Positions 22,220 through 34,882 of a stretch of DNA of 64,000 nt are shown piece after piece. The stretch spans positions 189,852,501 through 189,916,500 of the forward strand of contig CM075669.1 in assembly GCA_037962975.1 (NCBI GenBank), given 5' to 3'. The position numbers and the translations under genes were made by a program. Numbering within the stretch: the first letter of the stretch is position 1; the number at the start of each line of letters is the position of its first letter. Under the pieces are notes generated by a model. It had not been told where the DNA came from. It saw only the letters and a list, made by a program, of their open reading frames with translations, and ran no database searches. This DNA comes from Clitoria ternatea (taxonomy: Eukaryota > Streptophyta > Magnoliopsida > Fabales > Fabaceae).

Positions 22220-22765
22220 TCATATAATATAACGCATGTTCAAACTATACTTGATAAAAGTAAACCTGGCTTCTGCTAGGGACTTAGTGAGAATATCTAC
22301 CCATTGGTGGTCTGTATCCACATTACAGATCAGAATGCCTTTTTGAATGTAGTCACGTATGAAGTAATACTTGACTTTAATATGTTTTACCTTTGAGTAT
22401 TGGATTGGATTCGTTGAGAGGTTGATAGCACTTGCGTTGTCACAGAATACTGGAATCTCTTCTTCCTTGATTGAATAGTCCTCTAGTTGATACTTCATCC
22501 ACAGAAGTTATGAACAATAACTAGTTGTAGACAAGTATTCTACTTCAGCTGTGGAGAGGGCTATTGAATTTTGTTTCTTGCTACTCCACGAAATCAAGCT
22601 GGTTCTCAAAAAGTGACATCCACCACTTGTGTTTTTTCTACCTGTTCTATCACCTGCAAAGTTTGTATCACAAAAACCATAAAGAGAGAAAGAGTTTGTT
22701 GTTTTGTAGAATAACAAAAGGTTAATGGTACAAACAAGATACCTTAGAATCCTCTTTAGTGCAAA
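22220..22765 (-). pseudogene. Copia RNase H (C-terminal part of pol)
   Basis: Two adjoining minus-strand frames give ALKRILRYLVCTINLLLFY, YGFCDTNFAGDRTGRKNTSG and LISWSSKKQNSIALSTAEVE, then PVFCDNASAINLSTNP and HIKVKYYFIRDYIQKG. These are the motifs of the Ty1/copia RNase H, including the first Asp (FCDTNFAGD), the Glu (STAEVEY) and the second Asp (FCDNASA). The upstream RT is missing: just before this segment, at about 22763, the sequence changes to a fragment of Ogre-like LTR. The integrase of the same element is 17 kb to the right. Confidence 0.85.
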
Positions 22766-22870
22766 CAAGTGATTAAAAGACAGTAAAATAAAATAAAAAT
22801 AAAAACAATAAGACGTCTCATCTAAATTATTTTTATTCTTTGAGTTTGAAAGGAAATATGCAGATAAGTG
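22763..22870 (-). repeat. Fragment of the Ogre-like 3' LTR (left piece)
   Basis: The piece matches 37248-37342 of the complete LTR, including the tract AATAAGACGTCTC. It joins copia RNase H on the left without the last ~460 bp of the LTR, so the junction is a deletion and not a normal terminus. On the right it is interrupted by a solo LTR with TSD AAGTG. Confidence 0.8.
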
Positions 22871-25800
22871 TGTAACATCCAGATTTAAAATTAATTACCG
22901 AATGGAATTAAGCCATTAAAATAATAATTGCAAAAGTGGAAAATTACTTGTTAATTATAATTAACTTAATTAATTTAACTTAAGAAAATAATGGCTGATT
23001 AATTATGATTAATTAGGCTGATTGCTGATTGGTTAGAAATAAGTGAATAAATAATAATAATGATAATAATGCCAGGTGAAAGGACGCATGTGCCCTTGGT
23101 GGTATAAAAGAACTTCAACTCTCTCTTTCCCTCATTTATTCACGCTGGACATCTCTTTTCTACCGTTTCTCTTCTTCTTCTTCGCTTTTCTTCTTTCTCC
23201 TCTGTTCTCTGTTCCCATGAGCTCACGACAGAGGTGGCTGAGGACCGGAGTCCTCCTTCCTTCTCATCGAGTCTGAGAGGGTGTGAGTGTGCATTTCCCC
23301 TCTGCATGCAACCTGTCTCCTTCCTTACTGTTCCTTCGTCCCCTTCCGCGTCGTCTTCTCCTTCACCCAACTCAGTGATGTTGAGATGCCCTGAGACAGG
23401 AACCCTCCATTGCTGGCAAGATCAGATTGTTCGTGGATAAGGAAACAACTTTGAGTTCTCCATGCGGAGTGCTGAGCCCAGCGTCTGAGCCCAGTGGTTG
23501 TGTGGGTTGGAAGGAGCGGTCGAAGGACGACTAGTCGGCATTGTTAGCTCGAGGAGCTTCTGGTTCTTCCAAGCTATGAGCGGAGTGGCTCGGAGTTCCT
23601 CCAAAGCCAAGCGTAATGGTGGATGACTGATGCTGGGCCGTTCTATTGAGAATCAGTGAATGGGCTGAGCGGAGCAACCGACTGGAGCTGCAAGCCCTCG
23701 GAGCCCCTGGAATCTTCATTCCAGGTAGGGGGGTATCTTATATCTTAAATGCATGGGTTATGGACGGGTTCTGGGTGTTGATGATTGTTGTTTCTGTGTT
23801 CTGAGTAGTGTGTTGTGCTTGCATGAAGAGTGTATGATACCTGGATGCATGATGATTAGGTGTTGAAGCGATGCATGTTTAGTTCCGTCCATGAGTTGCA
23901 TGTAGATAGTTTTGAGAAGTGTTGAATGTTGAATGAGAGGAATGTGCTAAAGTGCTGTTAATGATTACCGTGTGACTTATGTGCCATGCATGCTATTCTG
24001 AGTTTGAAATACTGACTGCATGTGGAATGTATGTGTTGTTGTATTAATCTATTGAGTATGATGCCGATTGCATGAGATGTTTGTGTGGTGGATTAATTTA
24101 TTAAGTTCTGAGAATGTCTAATGCTGATTGCATGTGATGCATGTATTGTTAAGTGAAAGGTTATGTATATGAACTCTGTGTTGTGTGATGAATCCACGTG
24201 TGGCGCATGGGATACGTTAATGCTGGGAACATGTAGTGTGGGACACTACCATCGGTTATTAAAGCGTGGGACGCTGTTAAATCCTTGAGTGGGACTCAAG
24301 ATAGCCTTTGAGTGAGACTCAGGCTGCCCGTGAACACCGCCGTTGGTGTTAAGAGCGTTGGTGTCACCTGTGTGGGGAAACGGTTTGGTACATGTAAAAT
24401 GGCCAAGTCAGCTGGGAGCTGAATAAAAGGCTGGGAGCCTACGTTGCAACGGATGAAAACCGATTATACATGAATGCGGAACCGAGTGAAATAATCTGTG
24501 TACATGTACTGTTGATGTTGATTGAAATTTGATTACGTTAGTGTGTGATAATGCTGTTGAAATGATAGGTACATATAGCCGAGTGATAGATGGTGGATTC
24601 TGATTGGTAAATGTTTTATGTGTGTCATGATCCATTGGCATTATTATGTTACTGGTTGTTGCTATGTTAATGTTATTGAAATGATATGTGCATATGGCCG
24701 AGTGATAACTGGTGGATTCTGATCGGTAAACGTCTTATGTGTGTCCTGATTGATTGGTATTATTCTGACCTTAATTGTTGCTATGTATAATTGTATATAT
24801 ATATTGTTGTATAACTGAGGAATAATCTGAGTCAGTATCTATTATTTAATATTTAAGATGCTCACCCCTATACCATTTTTCAGTGTATGCAGGTCAGACT
24901 CGAAATGGTGTGAAGGCCTCAAGTCCGAGTGATGTGCACTCCGACTGTTGAGTGCTTATATTTCATTTATTACGTTTAGTCAGTTGTATCCTTGGCCGGC
25001 TCGTAATATCAGTGTTGTATAACGAATATAAATCTATATATACAAGTAATCTGAGCTATTATGACCCGAGTGCATGTTTATATACATATATGGTTTACGT
25101 TGATAACCTGTGCTTGTATCGGATAATAGGTGCTGATGAATGAATGATGTTAAGATAATGAGTATTCTGAGTGTATGAATAGATATATACATGTAAGTGT
25201 TTTATGTTGATTGGATGCTTCTTTCGACTGGGATGAGTGGTTGAATGAATAATGATAATGTGTATTGGAATTGGCTGAGTGTTGATGGATAGAATAATGT
25301 TAAGGTAAAGAATTCCGAGTGAAGCATTATTGTGGGAGCCGAGCCTAGTGAGGCTAAATATGTGGCCTTTTTCCGAGTGGATAGGCTTGAATGATTCTGA
25401 GTGAAAAATATGGGTAAACCCCGAGTGGGGAATGATTTGAATATCCCGAGTGGGAAATCTGAGTGATTCTCTTCCGAGGGAAGAGTTGTTGTAATGGTTG
25501 AAATTGGAATATATGCTAAGTATGCGATTCATGTATAATCCAAGTGAATGAGATTCTATATCCCGAGTGGTTAGGATCTAGGCAAGTCCGAGTGGGACTT
25601 ACTTAATGAATTCCCCGAGTGAGTAAGATATCATATGCCGAGTGAATCTGGCTAGGATATTCCGAGTAACAAATGATGGTGGAGACCCCTTCTGGGTGAA
25701 GGGAGGTCTATGTGTTCTCCGAAGTAAGAGAAATGATGATACCCCGAGTGGCGTTTGATTGGGTGATATCCCGAGTGAGGGAAGTTTGATGTATACCGAG

Positions 25801-26293
25801 TGGGATAACCCTCATTTCCCGAGTGGATTATTGTGTGGCCTTGTGGATAAAAATATAAGGAACTAAGTTATGGGAAGTATGTGTGTTGGGGTTATTTCCG
25901 GGTGATTGAAACCCCTGGCTCTGAGTGAATGGATGTCTTGATACCGAGTGATCGAATGCCGAGTGTGGCTTCTCACTTCAGCGAATGTGGGATTCGCTCC
26001 AGCGAGTGTGGTTTTGATGGAAGGCTTTTGAGTGGTTTTGCCCAAGCGATTGAGTGCTCGCCCGAGCGAATTGAGCTGTCTCGCCCAAGCGGAGTCGGAT
26101 CTCGCTTGAGCAAGTGTGCGTGGTGCTGTTGGGTTCACTTAGGCGTTTTATTCTTCCGCTGTGAATGGTTTTCGTTTCCCTTGCCTTTCTCTCCCTCCTC
26201 TTTTATTTTTGCCCGGTTACCATTGGTTTATTTTTGGGAAAAAAAATTTCCCCTGTTTGGGTATTTATTTACTTATTAAACTAGGGTGTTACA
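22871..26293 (+). mobile_element. Solo LTR, family A (Tekay-like)
   Basis: The sequence is 3,423 bp, starts TGTAACATCC, ends GGGTGTTACA and is flanked by AAGTG on both sides (22866-22870 and 26294-26298). It has the family A modules in the same order as the Tekay LTR: a GGTTTGGTAC block near 24374, CCTTGGCCGGCTC near 24983, a long CCGAGTG zone (about 24920-25960) and CGCTTGAGCG-type motifs (25970-26140). No PBS, PPT or coding sequence is inside. The unoccupied site is preserved in the sister LTR at about 37320-37370. Confidence 0.95.
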
Positions 26294-27172
26294 AAGTGCT
26301 TAAAAGATAGCCAGAAAATAATAAGACGTCTCGTCTAAATTATTTTCCAATTAATCAAAAGATAATCTATTGATTTTACTAAGAAAAACATGATTCACAA
26401 TTTTTTCAAATAAATACACAAATAAATAAATAAAAAGGTTCAAATAGATAGACATAAGAAGGAAAAAATAAAATTAAATACATTAATGTGAAAATAAAGG
26501 AATATATATACTTAATTGATTAGAACTAACAAGTGAATTTTATTCAATCATTTTTTGAGAAAATAAGATTAATAAGATGTCTCATTCCAAATTAATCTCA
26601 TTTCACACTTAAAAGAATGATAAATGGATAAATAAATAGATAAGAGAGGGAAACATAAAATAATAACAAATAATTATTTATAAAAAAACTTATAAAAAAA
26701 TAAAATAAAATGATAAACAAATGATTATGTAAAAGATGACTACATAATTATTAAAAAAGAATAGAATAGATAAATAAATGCCGAAAGATAAAGTGTAGAA
26801 AAAATAAAAATAAAAGTGCAGAAAAATAAATAAAGAAAAATAAAAGTGTAGAAAAATAAAAAAATAAAAGTGTAGAAAAGTAAAGGAATAAATAAATAAC
26901 TGCAGAAAAATAAAGTACAGAAAAATAAAGTGTATAAAAATAAATAAATAAAAATAAAAGTGCATTAAAATAAATAAAAAAAGTAAAAGTAAAAAAATAA
27001 ATAAATAAAAATAAAAAAGTAGAAAAATAAATAAAGAAAAATAAAAGTACAGAAAAATAAATAAAGAAAAACAAAAGTGTAGAAAAATAAATGAATAAAT
27101 AAATAACTGTAGAAAAATAAAGTGCAGAAAAATAAAGTGTAAAAAAATAAATAAATAAAAATAAAAGTGCAG
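26294..27172 (-). repeat. Fragment of the Ogre-like 3' LTR (right piece), A-rich
   Basis: The piece continues the LTR after the solo insertion and matches about 37343-38220. From about 26800 it is a low-complexity array of AAAAATAAATAAA and AAAAGTGCAGAAAAATAA units, which makes long but meaningless frames on the minus strand. Similarity to the complete LTR stops at about 27172. Confidence 0.75.
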
Positions 27173-27282
27173 AATGTGGAGAGCCATGGAAGAGAGAGTT
27201 TAAAGAGGGAAAATGTTTAGAGAGAGATTGAAAATCAGAAAATGAATCATGTTATTGCTTGTGTCTATGTTACAGAGTATTT

Positions 27283-27319
<37 letters not shown>

Positions 27320-28130
27320 GCTACGGCAAAACTAACTAACTAACTCTAATTAAATACAAAGGAATCCGCTTGTCAGTAAAAAGAAATAATTAAATGATTA
27401 CAAGGAAATGACTAATAATAATAGATAACTTAAATTACTCGTATACAAATATAATAAGTAACTGACAAAATAATTAATGAGAACTACAATAATTCACGTT
27501 CAAGGAGTATAATAATGTTGGCAGACAAGCTTCACACTTAAGTGTGCAATGTTCTCGCTTAAGCGTGATACATTATTCGCTTAAGTGAAGTAACTTCACT
27601 TGAGCGAAGTGACTTTAACCTTGATGCAGGTGACTTCACACTTGAGCGTGATCGTGTCTACTTGAGCATGGTATGTTATTTTGATGCATGCATGTTCACA
27701 TGAATAGTGGAATGGCAAGGGTTTCACGCTTAAGCGTGACCTTCATTCGCTTGAGCGTGAAGCTTAATCTTGAATGCAGGGTGATCTCTCGCTTAAGCGT
27801 GAGCCTTGTCTGTTTGAACGTGATAGCTTCACACTTTACTGGATCTGCACGTACGTACGCTGGGATTCCAGCCTATGTATGTTGGATGTCTTGCACCTGA
27901 TCCTGCAAAATACAACATATAAATGCCTAGCGTATGTACACTGGCTTTCTAGTGTATGTACGCTAGGTTAATGAATCTCTCAATAAACATATTTCCTTAT
28001 ATGCTTATCTTTTTAATTATTTTCTTTCACAATTTAAACACATTTAAATTAAATAATTAAATCAAGAAAGAATGACAATTTATTAAATAATAATGCCAAA
28101 CTCAACACAATTTAATGGATTAAGTTAAAT
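27173..28130. other. Non-coding segment of unknown origin with short inverted motifs
   Basis: The stretch matches neither the Ogre LTR nor gag. It holds a TA microsatellite (27287-27313). A cluster of CGCTTAAGCG / CACTTGAGCG motifs lies at about 27530-27830, followed by a few TACGCTGG / TACACTGG motifs to 27970. The motif cluster is like those near LTR 3' ends elsewhere in this window, so it may be an LTR fragment. No ORF is credible. Confidence 0.4.
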
Positions 28131-28164
28131 TAAAGATGAATTTATTAAGTCTTTTCAAGACTTA

Positions 28165-30390
28165 TTAGAGTTGAGGGATTACATCTGCCTCATACTTCCA
28201 TGGTATTGCATAGGTATCTTTGTACAAAAACAGAGATGAGGTCCTAACTATCAAGGACAGATGTTGAATGATAGGTTGAACACCTTTGTGATAGTAGAGC
28301 ACTAGAGGCTTTGGTGTACCTAAGCTAACCGAGCTAGAGTCGCGTTCCTCTTGGATCATATTTGCACTTTCATGAGGACGACAGTAGATCTCTACCAAAT
28401 GTGTGTCCAATAATCCTTGTAAGGCATCAAGAAAACTGGGATCTGTGGACACTTGATCAAGATTGTGCAAATCAAGATTTAGAATCTCGGTTATCATTTT
28501 TCTCTTGTAAAGTTGAGTATATATCCAAGGAAAAGAGTTTCTCACTTTCGCTACTCTTTTTACACGACTAATTTCCTTATTTTCCAGCACTGCATTTACT
28601 CCTAAGGTCCTATGATCAGGTAGAGGGTTGGTTGATATATTTGGATTTCCTTCTTGAAAATTTATCTATTTTGCCCTAATCAAGTCTCGAACCTTATATT
28701 TAAAGGCGTTGTAGTTTTTTGTTGAATGACCTGGTGCTCCACCATGATAATCACATTTGGCATTAGGGTCGTATCCCTTAGGATACAATGGCTCCACTGG
28801 TTTCAACGGATAAGGTACAACCAAAGTATTCTTAATGAGAAGTGGTAACAATTCAGTATATGACATAGGGATTGGATCGAACTGTGCGGGTGCACGTTCG
28901 TTGTTTGGTTTTCTGGATGTGGGATTTTCATTGGGATTGGGTACCCACTGTTGTGTTGAAGGTGAGGGGTTTCTAAAACTTCGGTTAGGTGGTGATTGAT
29001 AAGGCTGTGGATATGGGGATGATGGTGGATATAGGTTTCCAAAAGCAACAGTTATGTATGGATAAGGTCTGTATGATGGATGGGATAGTTAGAAAATGTA
29101 TAGATGTTGGTAGATGGCGAGATTTAGTGGCCTTTGGTTGCCATATACAAAATTTGTTTCTCCACCTCTTCTTTTTCCAATCCTAGTTGTGTTCCTCCTT
29201 ACTATAGATGCCCTAGATGCTCCTTAGGGAACTTTACCAGTTCTCATCCCACTTTTAATTCTTTCTCCAATCACCATTATATCAGAGAAATTTGATGAGA
29301 CACTTCCAAGCATTCTATCATAGAAGGGTTCCTGGAGAGTATCAATGAACATAGCAATGAGCTTTTTTTCAATCAAAGGTGGTTCCACTTGGGCCACTAA
29401 TTTTCTCCACCACTGAGCATATTCCTTGAAGGATTTATTTTCCCTTTTGGACATATTCTACAACTGGAGTTTATCCAGTGCCATGTCCATATTGTACTTG
29501 TATTGCTTGAGAAAAGCATCTGCCAAGTCCTTCCAACATCAGATGCGTGTCCTTTCAAGGTGTGTGTACCAGCTAAGAGCCGGCCCAGCAAGATTGTCTT
29601 GGAATAAGTGCATCAGTAGCTTCTCATCGTAAGAATATGTAGCCATTTTTCGATAATACATTGTCAAATGATTATGCGGACATGTGGTACCCATGTATTT
29701 GTCAAACTCGGGCAGCTTGAACTTTGGAGGGATAACTAAGTTCGACACCAAGCACAACTCAGCAACATTTATTGTACCTAGACCATTTCCTCCTTCAACA
29801 GCTCAGAGCCTCTCTTCCAATAACTCTATTTGTCCTCTTAGCAAAGAAGTTGTGACAGTATTTGGATTTATTGTTCCAAGGGGAGAATTTTAAGTAGGAT
29901 CTTGATAGACAGATGGTTGGTGTGTCATATGTATGTAGGCATTCTGGTATGGGTTGAATGGTGTAACTGGGCGTATGATATTGGGTTGTGGTTTGTGGTT
30001 GAGGGGGAATGGTTGTTGTTTGATTGGCAATTAGAGGGTTAGATATTTGGGGTTGGGAATTTGTTGGGCGGCGGAAGGATTTTCTTGAGTCGGATTAGTA
30101 TTCATAGTGTAATATCCTTGAGGTAAACCATATGGAGGCCAAACATATATTTGCTGAGCATTCCTGTCTTGGGAAACAAAATAAGGAAATGGCATACTGT
30201 AAGGCTGGTGCTGGGCGGGTGGAGGTTCCACTACCGAAGCAGGGTTGTTTGCATGTATGGTCAAGGGCATAGGATTCCCTTCCCGATCTTGCATGGTTGT
30301 TGCGGAAGATACCCCTTCTGTGACCTTCTTGTCAAGAAGATGGGCCATCTTTACAATTTGCTCCATGAGCTAATTGACCTCATTCCTTAA
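28165..30390 (-). pseudogene. Ogre-like gag (broken)
   Basis: Coding pieces follow one another on the minus strand. 30031-30366 is a Pro/Gln-rich N-terminal region. 29539-29757 has IPPKFKLPEFDKYMGTTCPH and LFQDNLAGPALSWY, the capsid core of this gag family. 29224-29454 has FKEYAQWWRKLVAQVEPPL and MLGSVSSNFSDIMVIGERI. 28666-28866 has a CDYHGGAPGHSTKN zinc-binding-like motif. 28165-28590 is the C-terminal linker before protease. Stops and frame changes separate them. Protease and pol, which should follow at lower coordinates, are missing. Confidence 0.8.
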
Positions 30391-30693
30391 ATCGTCCACA
30401 GTAGATGGTTTCGTCTCTACCATGAGCCTTGCTTGCAGTCTAGTCCTATAAGGATGCCTTAAACCCTCCGTACCCGTGATGTGGGTAAGTAAAAATAAAC
30501 CCCTTAGAACAGATAGCGAAATTTTACTAAATAACGTAAAGAAACATAAACTCTTCTTTTAGAATGTCTTATTCTAAAGTATTAAGTTAAGAAAAATGGA
30601 AATTTAACATAAGATTTGTTCATTGTTCAATAGCGGGTTCTAATACATCATTTGTTACAACAAATCAGAATCAATCTTCTCTCGCTCTCGAAA

Positions 30694-31522
30694 TCAAGAC
30701 CTTATTTCATCTAATCGCCCCTTGCAGTACTTAATGAAAGTTACAACTTTTTTTGGTGTAGAAAATGGATTCATCATTGCTTCAGCTTTCTTCAACATGT
30801 GCGGAATATCTCCAAGTGTTCCATTAGCAAGACCAGTCAAATTAGTAAAACAGTCTTTCCATGAATAGACAAGACTATCCATCTCAACCCTCTCTAGCGT
30901 CATTAAACATACAATTCCTTCATATCTCTCTTTGTCTTCCATGGCTTGCCATTTCTCCTCATTTATCTCATGCTCACAACCATTGACAACCTCCTTGACT
31001 TATCGTTCCAATTCATTAATTCGTGCTTGCATAAAGTCCTTTTTAGCTTGAGCTTCCTTTTTTGTCTTTATCAGAATTTCCCTTAACCACCCTTTGTCAA
31101 CCAACATGTCATCTTTTTGCTTTTTTTTAGTCTTCAGTTGACTGTTTACTATTTGGAAATGTTCATCCAATTGTCACGTATATTCCTTTTCCATTTTCTG
31201 CTTCTTGCTAACGTTTTCAAAGGCATGCTCAAGTTCACAACTTTTCCTTTTTAGGGAAGCATTATCTTGTTGGACCTTGATCAATTCATCTTCTAAAGCT
31301 CGATTCTTCTCTGTCATTTCTATTAACTTAACCTTCATGATTTTAACCTCTTCACTTTCATGGGAATGTGAATTGAAAGTGTTTTGTTTGCAGGAACACT
31401 ATGATCTTTGAATGGCAGCTTAACAATAGCTACCCTATTCAAAATCCATTGGCGGTAACTTTTTTTCACGGCATAGCTACAGACACCTAACTCTTTTTCT
31501 TTTTTATAAACTCCATCCCAAG
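30694..31522 (-). pseudogene. Ogre-like ORF1, C-terminal coiled-coil part
   Basis: This is the second half of ORF1, separated from the first half by a solo LTR. Just after the insertion the frame contains a block like RQWILNRVAIVKLPF. It is followed by a long Lys/Glu-rich coiled-coil stretch with ELEHAFENVSKKQKMEKEYT and, at the end, KKVVTFIKYCKGRLDEIRS. Stops occur near 31490-31420 and near 31175. The function of Ogre ORF1 is not known. Confidence 0.6.
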
Positions 31523-34500
31523 TGAAACATCCTTACCTAATTAAAACCCAAACCGAGACCAGGGAAATTTTTTCCAAAATTCACCAAGCAGTCAGGGTAA
31601 AATAAATCAATGTAGGCAAAGGAAAGCAAAAACCGACAGCGGAAGAACAAAGCTTAAGCGAGCCCAACAGTGTTCACTCGCTCAAGCGAGACCCAAATCC
31701 GCTTGAGCGAGACAACCCATCTCGCTTGGGCGAAGCACCATTCGCTTAAGTGAAACCAACTAGAAACCTTCCTTCCATTCACACTCGTTGGAGCGAAATC
31801 TCATTCGCTGAAACGAACACCCACACTCGGTATTCTCATCACTCGGATTCGGGGATTCCATTCACTCGGGATCGACCCCAACATACATGCCTCCCTCGGA
31901 AGCTCATACATAGTCCCTCACTCAGATTATTTCCCAATTAAATACCACTCGGTATATTTCAGCCTCAACACAATCGAAATGTATTACACATTCACCACTC
32001 GGTGTATCATCATTTTTCCCACTCGGAGAACACTTAGACCTTCCTTCACTCAGAAGGGGTCTCCACAATTAAATTCCATTCGGGTTTACTCCATCCCCAC
32101 ATCACTCAGAGGAATTTACTAAGTTAAGTCTCACTCGGCTTATTTAAGTCTTAACCACTCAGGATATAGAACCTTATTCACTCGGAATGTATAATCTTAT
32201 ACACTTAGAATATATCCCAATCTCAACTAGTACAACACTCCTTACCTCTGAGGTGGTTCACTCGGGATTTTTACTCGGAAATACCCAAACCCTTCCCCAC
32301 TCGGGGTTTTACTTATGCTTTTCACTCGGCAACTCATGGACTAGTCTTCCCTCGGAAGTAGCCCACTCTAGTACATCTTACTCGGATCTATCCTAAGCCT
32401 TTATCACTCGGAAAAGTCCTCATACTTAAGCCTCACTCGGGAATGGCTCTCACCATAACATTATTCCACTCAGAATTCATCAACTTAGCATTATTCTATC
32501 CATCAACATTCCTTAATCAATCCAAGTAACATTATATCCACATAAAATATATAATTATACATATACATAAATGTATACTTGTCCACAATTCAGATAATCA
32601 ATCCTCATATATATAAGTATGTTTAATCTTCATATTACATGAGAGCCGGCCAAGGCTTTAACAGAACTATAAATACAAATGGTACAGTATACTCTGTACG
32701 CTACAACAGCACAAATACCCATCACTCGGGTTAAGGCCTTCTCGTCATTCACCACACCGACCTGCGTATATTGAAAAATGTAGTAGGGGTGAGCTTTTAC
32801 ATATTAAATGTTAGTTATTGGCTCAGGTTTATCCATAATTCCTTAACTATAGGATAACATATCTCTATCAGTTGTAACACACTATCATTCAACACAACAT
32901 TACCCGATCGGAAATTATTCAATTCATTCAGGCGCTATAACTCACAATATCCAGCACAACATATACCACAGCCATAATTTCATATTGCACTCGGCAACAA
33001 CATCAGTATACATACAATCTGCCAATCGGAATTACTCAATTCATACATGGCTATATAATTCATATTATTCACCACAACGTATATCACAACCATAACATCA
33101 ATATTCATACATTCATCCACTCGGATTCACTCAAGTCAATTCCAAACTATACCAAAGATTTCATTTTCAATATCATATCCACATATTCATATAATTCACA
33201 TTGAGCTCAATGACAATCATAAATGTGCATACAGATATTCAATCGGATCCGATCCATTATTAAATTTTATTGTTGCAACATAGGCTCTCAGCCTTTTACT
33301 CAGCTCCCAGCTGATCCGGCCGTTTTACTGGTACCAAACCGTTTGCCCTCTCATGTGACACAAACACTCTCAGCGTCAACGGTAGTGTCACGGCTAAACC
33401 CCGAGCCCCGCTCAAGAGGTTTTCCTGAGTCCCGCTCAAAGGACTTTAAATTTAAACCCCGAGCCTCGCTCAAGGGGGTGCCTGAGCCTCGCTCAAAGGA
33501 CTTTTCACACGTATTCATCAAATACATTGCATGCAGCCATTATAGAACTACAACCAATTCCACACAGCATATACATTCACTCGGAATCTGTATATTCATC
33601 ACATACATCACATGCCTTTTAATATAAAAGCCAGACAGGGGTTAACACCACAGTTCTTATATTATGCACTCAGTACCGAATGTCAATAACATGCATCCCA
33701 TAATTTTAAATACAAAGTCACCTACGAAATCAGCATAGCAAGCTCATACACTCGGCATCTCAATAGAATCAACATGCATTTAATATATAACATCTACGGA
33801 TATTATCCACTATCTCCCAGTATAATGGGCTCGATATTCATGACACCACACACATGCATTTGATATAACTATTATAAGTCACACGGATTCAGCACTGTAT
33901 TCGTATATAATATACTCGTCAATCCTAGTAACATTCACATGCATTTTGTTATTTTAATTCATAAACAAGAACCGGCATAGCAACATCTCAGTACATGCAC
34001 TCAGCATTTTAGATGAAATCAACATGCATTTCAACATAAGATCCTACAACAAGAATCGTCACATCAGACCACATCTCATGCACTCAAGATGGAATTCCAC
34101 GACACTACATAGTTCGTAACTATCACAGACCCGGGTGTCGCCCAACTATCAGTCACAAGATGCTAAACAACACATTCAAGTATAACGCACAAAGTAGAGT
34201 GATTTTACCCGGAACCCATCCATAAACCGTGCATTTGAGATGTAAGGTAGCCCCCCTACCTGGAATGAAGATTCCGGAAGCTCCTTTGACTCGCAGCTCC
34301 GATCGGCTGCTCTCCGATCGATCCTTCAGTCACCCTCCTTCATCGAACGCTCCCGTCGTTGTATTCTGCACAGCTTGGAGGAATCAGAAGCTGTCTCACA
34401 CCCTCGAGTAGTTCAGCCACCAAGACACTCCCTGCATGCAAGGACAGTGGAGGTTCCTAAACCTCCGAAACACTTAGCGACCTGCTCACTTCTTGAGCAG

Positions 34501-34882
34501 CTTCGTCTCACCATCAATAAAACGTTCCAACAATTCTGGGCACTCAACGCTGCTCACTTCCACTTGAGATCCCATTAGCCTTCGAGTGGAAGAAGAGGGT
34601 GAAGAAGAAGAAAAACAGCAGAAAAGAGGAGGCCAGATGCATTCACGAAAAGAAAGATGTCCAACTTTCAAGTTTTTCTCTCCAGCAGCGTGAATAATGA
34701 GGGAAAGGGGAACTGAAGCTTCTTAATACTACCAGGAGGGCACATGCGACATTTCCTGGTATCATTATTATTATTATTTATTCAATCACTTCTAACCAAT
34801 CTGCAATTAGTCTAATCAACCATTAATCTTAATTCTGTAATTAATCTCAGCCGGTAATTAAATCAAAAATCAGGATGTTACA
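31523..34882 (-). mobile_element. Solo LTR, family A (Tekay-like), minus strand
   Basis: The sequence is 3,360 bp and flanked by CCAAG on both sides (31518-31522 and 34883-34887). On the minus strand it starts TGTAACATCC at 34882 and ends GATGTTTCA at 31523. Family A modules are present in reverse: CGCTTGAGCG motifs (about 31650-31815), CACTCGG heptamers (about 31825-32465), GAGCCGGCCAAGG (32643-32655) and TTTTACTGGTACCAAACC (33323-33340). It contains no internal retrotransposon sequence. It splits ORF1 of the Ogre-like element. Confidence 0.95.

Noticed and set aside
23076..23719. Frames on both strands in the first part of the solo family A LTR
   Set aside because: The region is pyrimidine-rich LTR sequence, the frames overlap on opposite strands and have no domain. 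The corresponding region of the Tekay LTR has different frames.
26690..27187. 165-residue minus-strand frame that looks like a membrane protein
   Set aside because: Same A-rich LTR array as above, with no start context, no homologue that I recognise and overlap with another similar frame.
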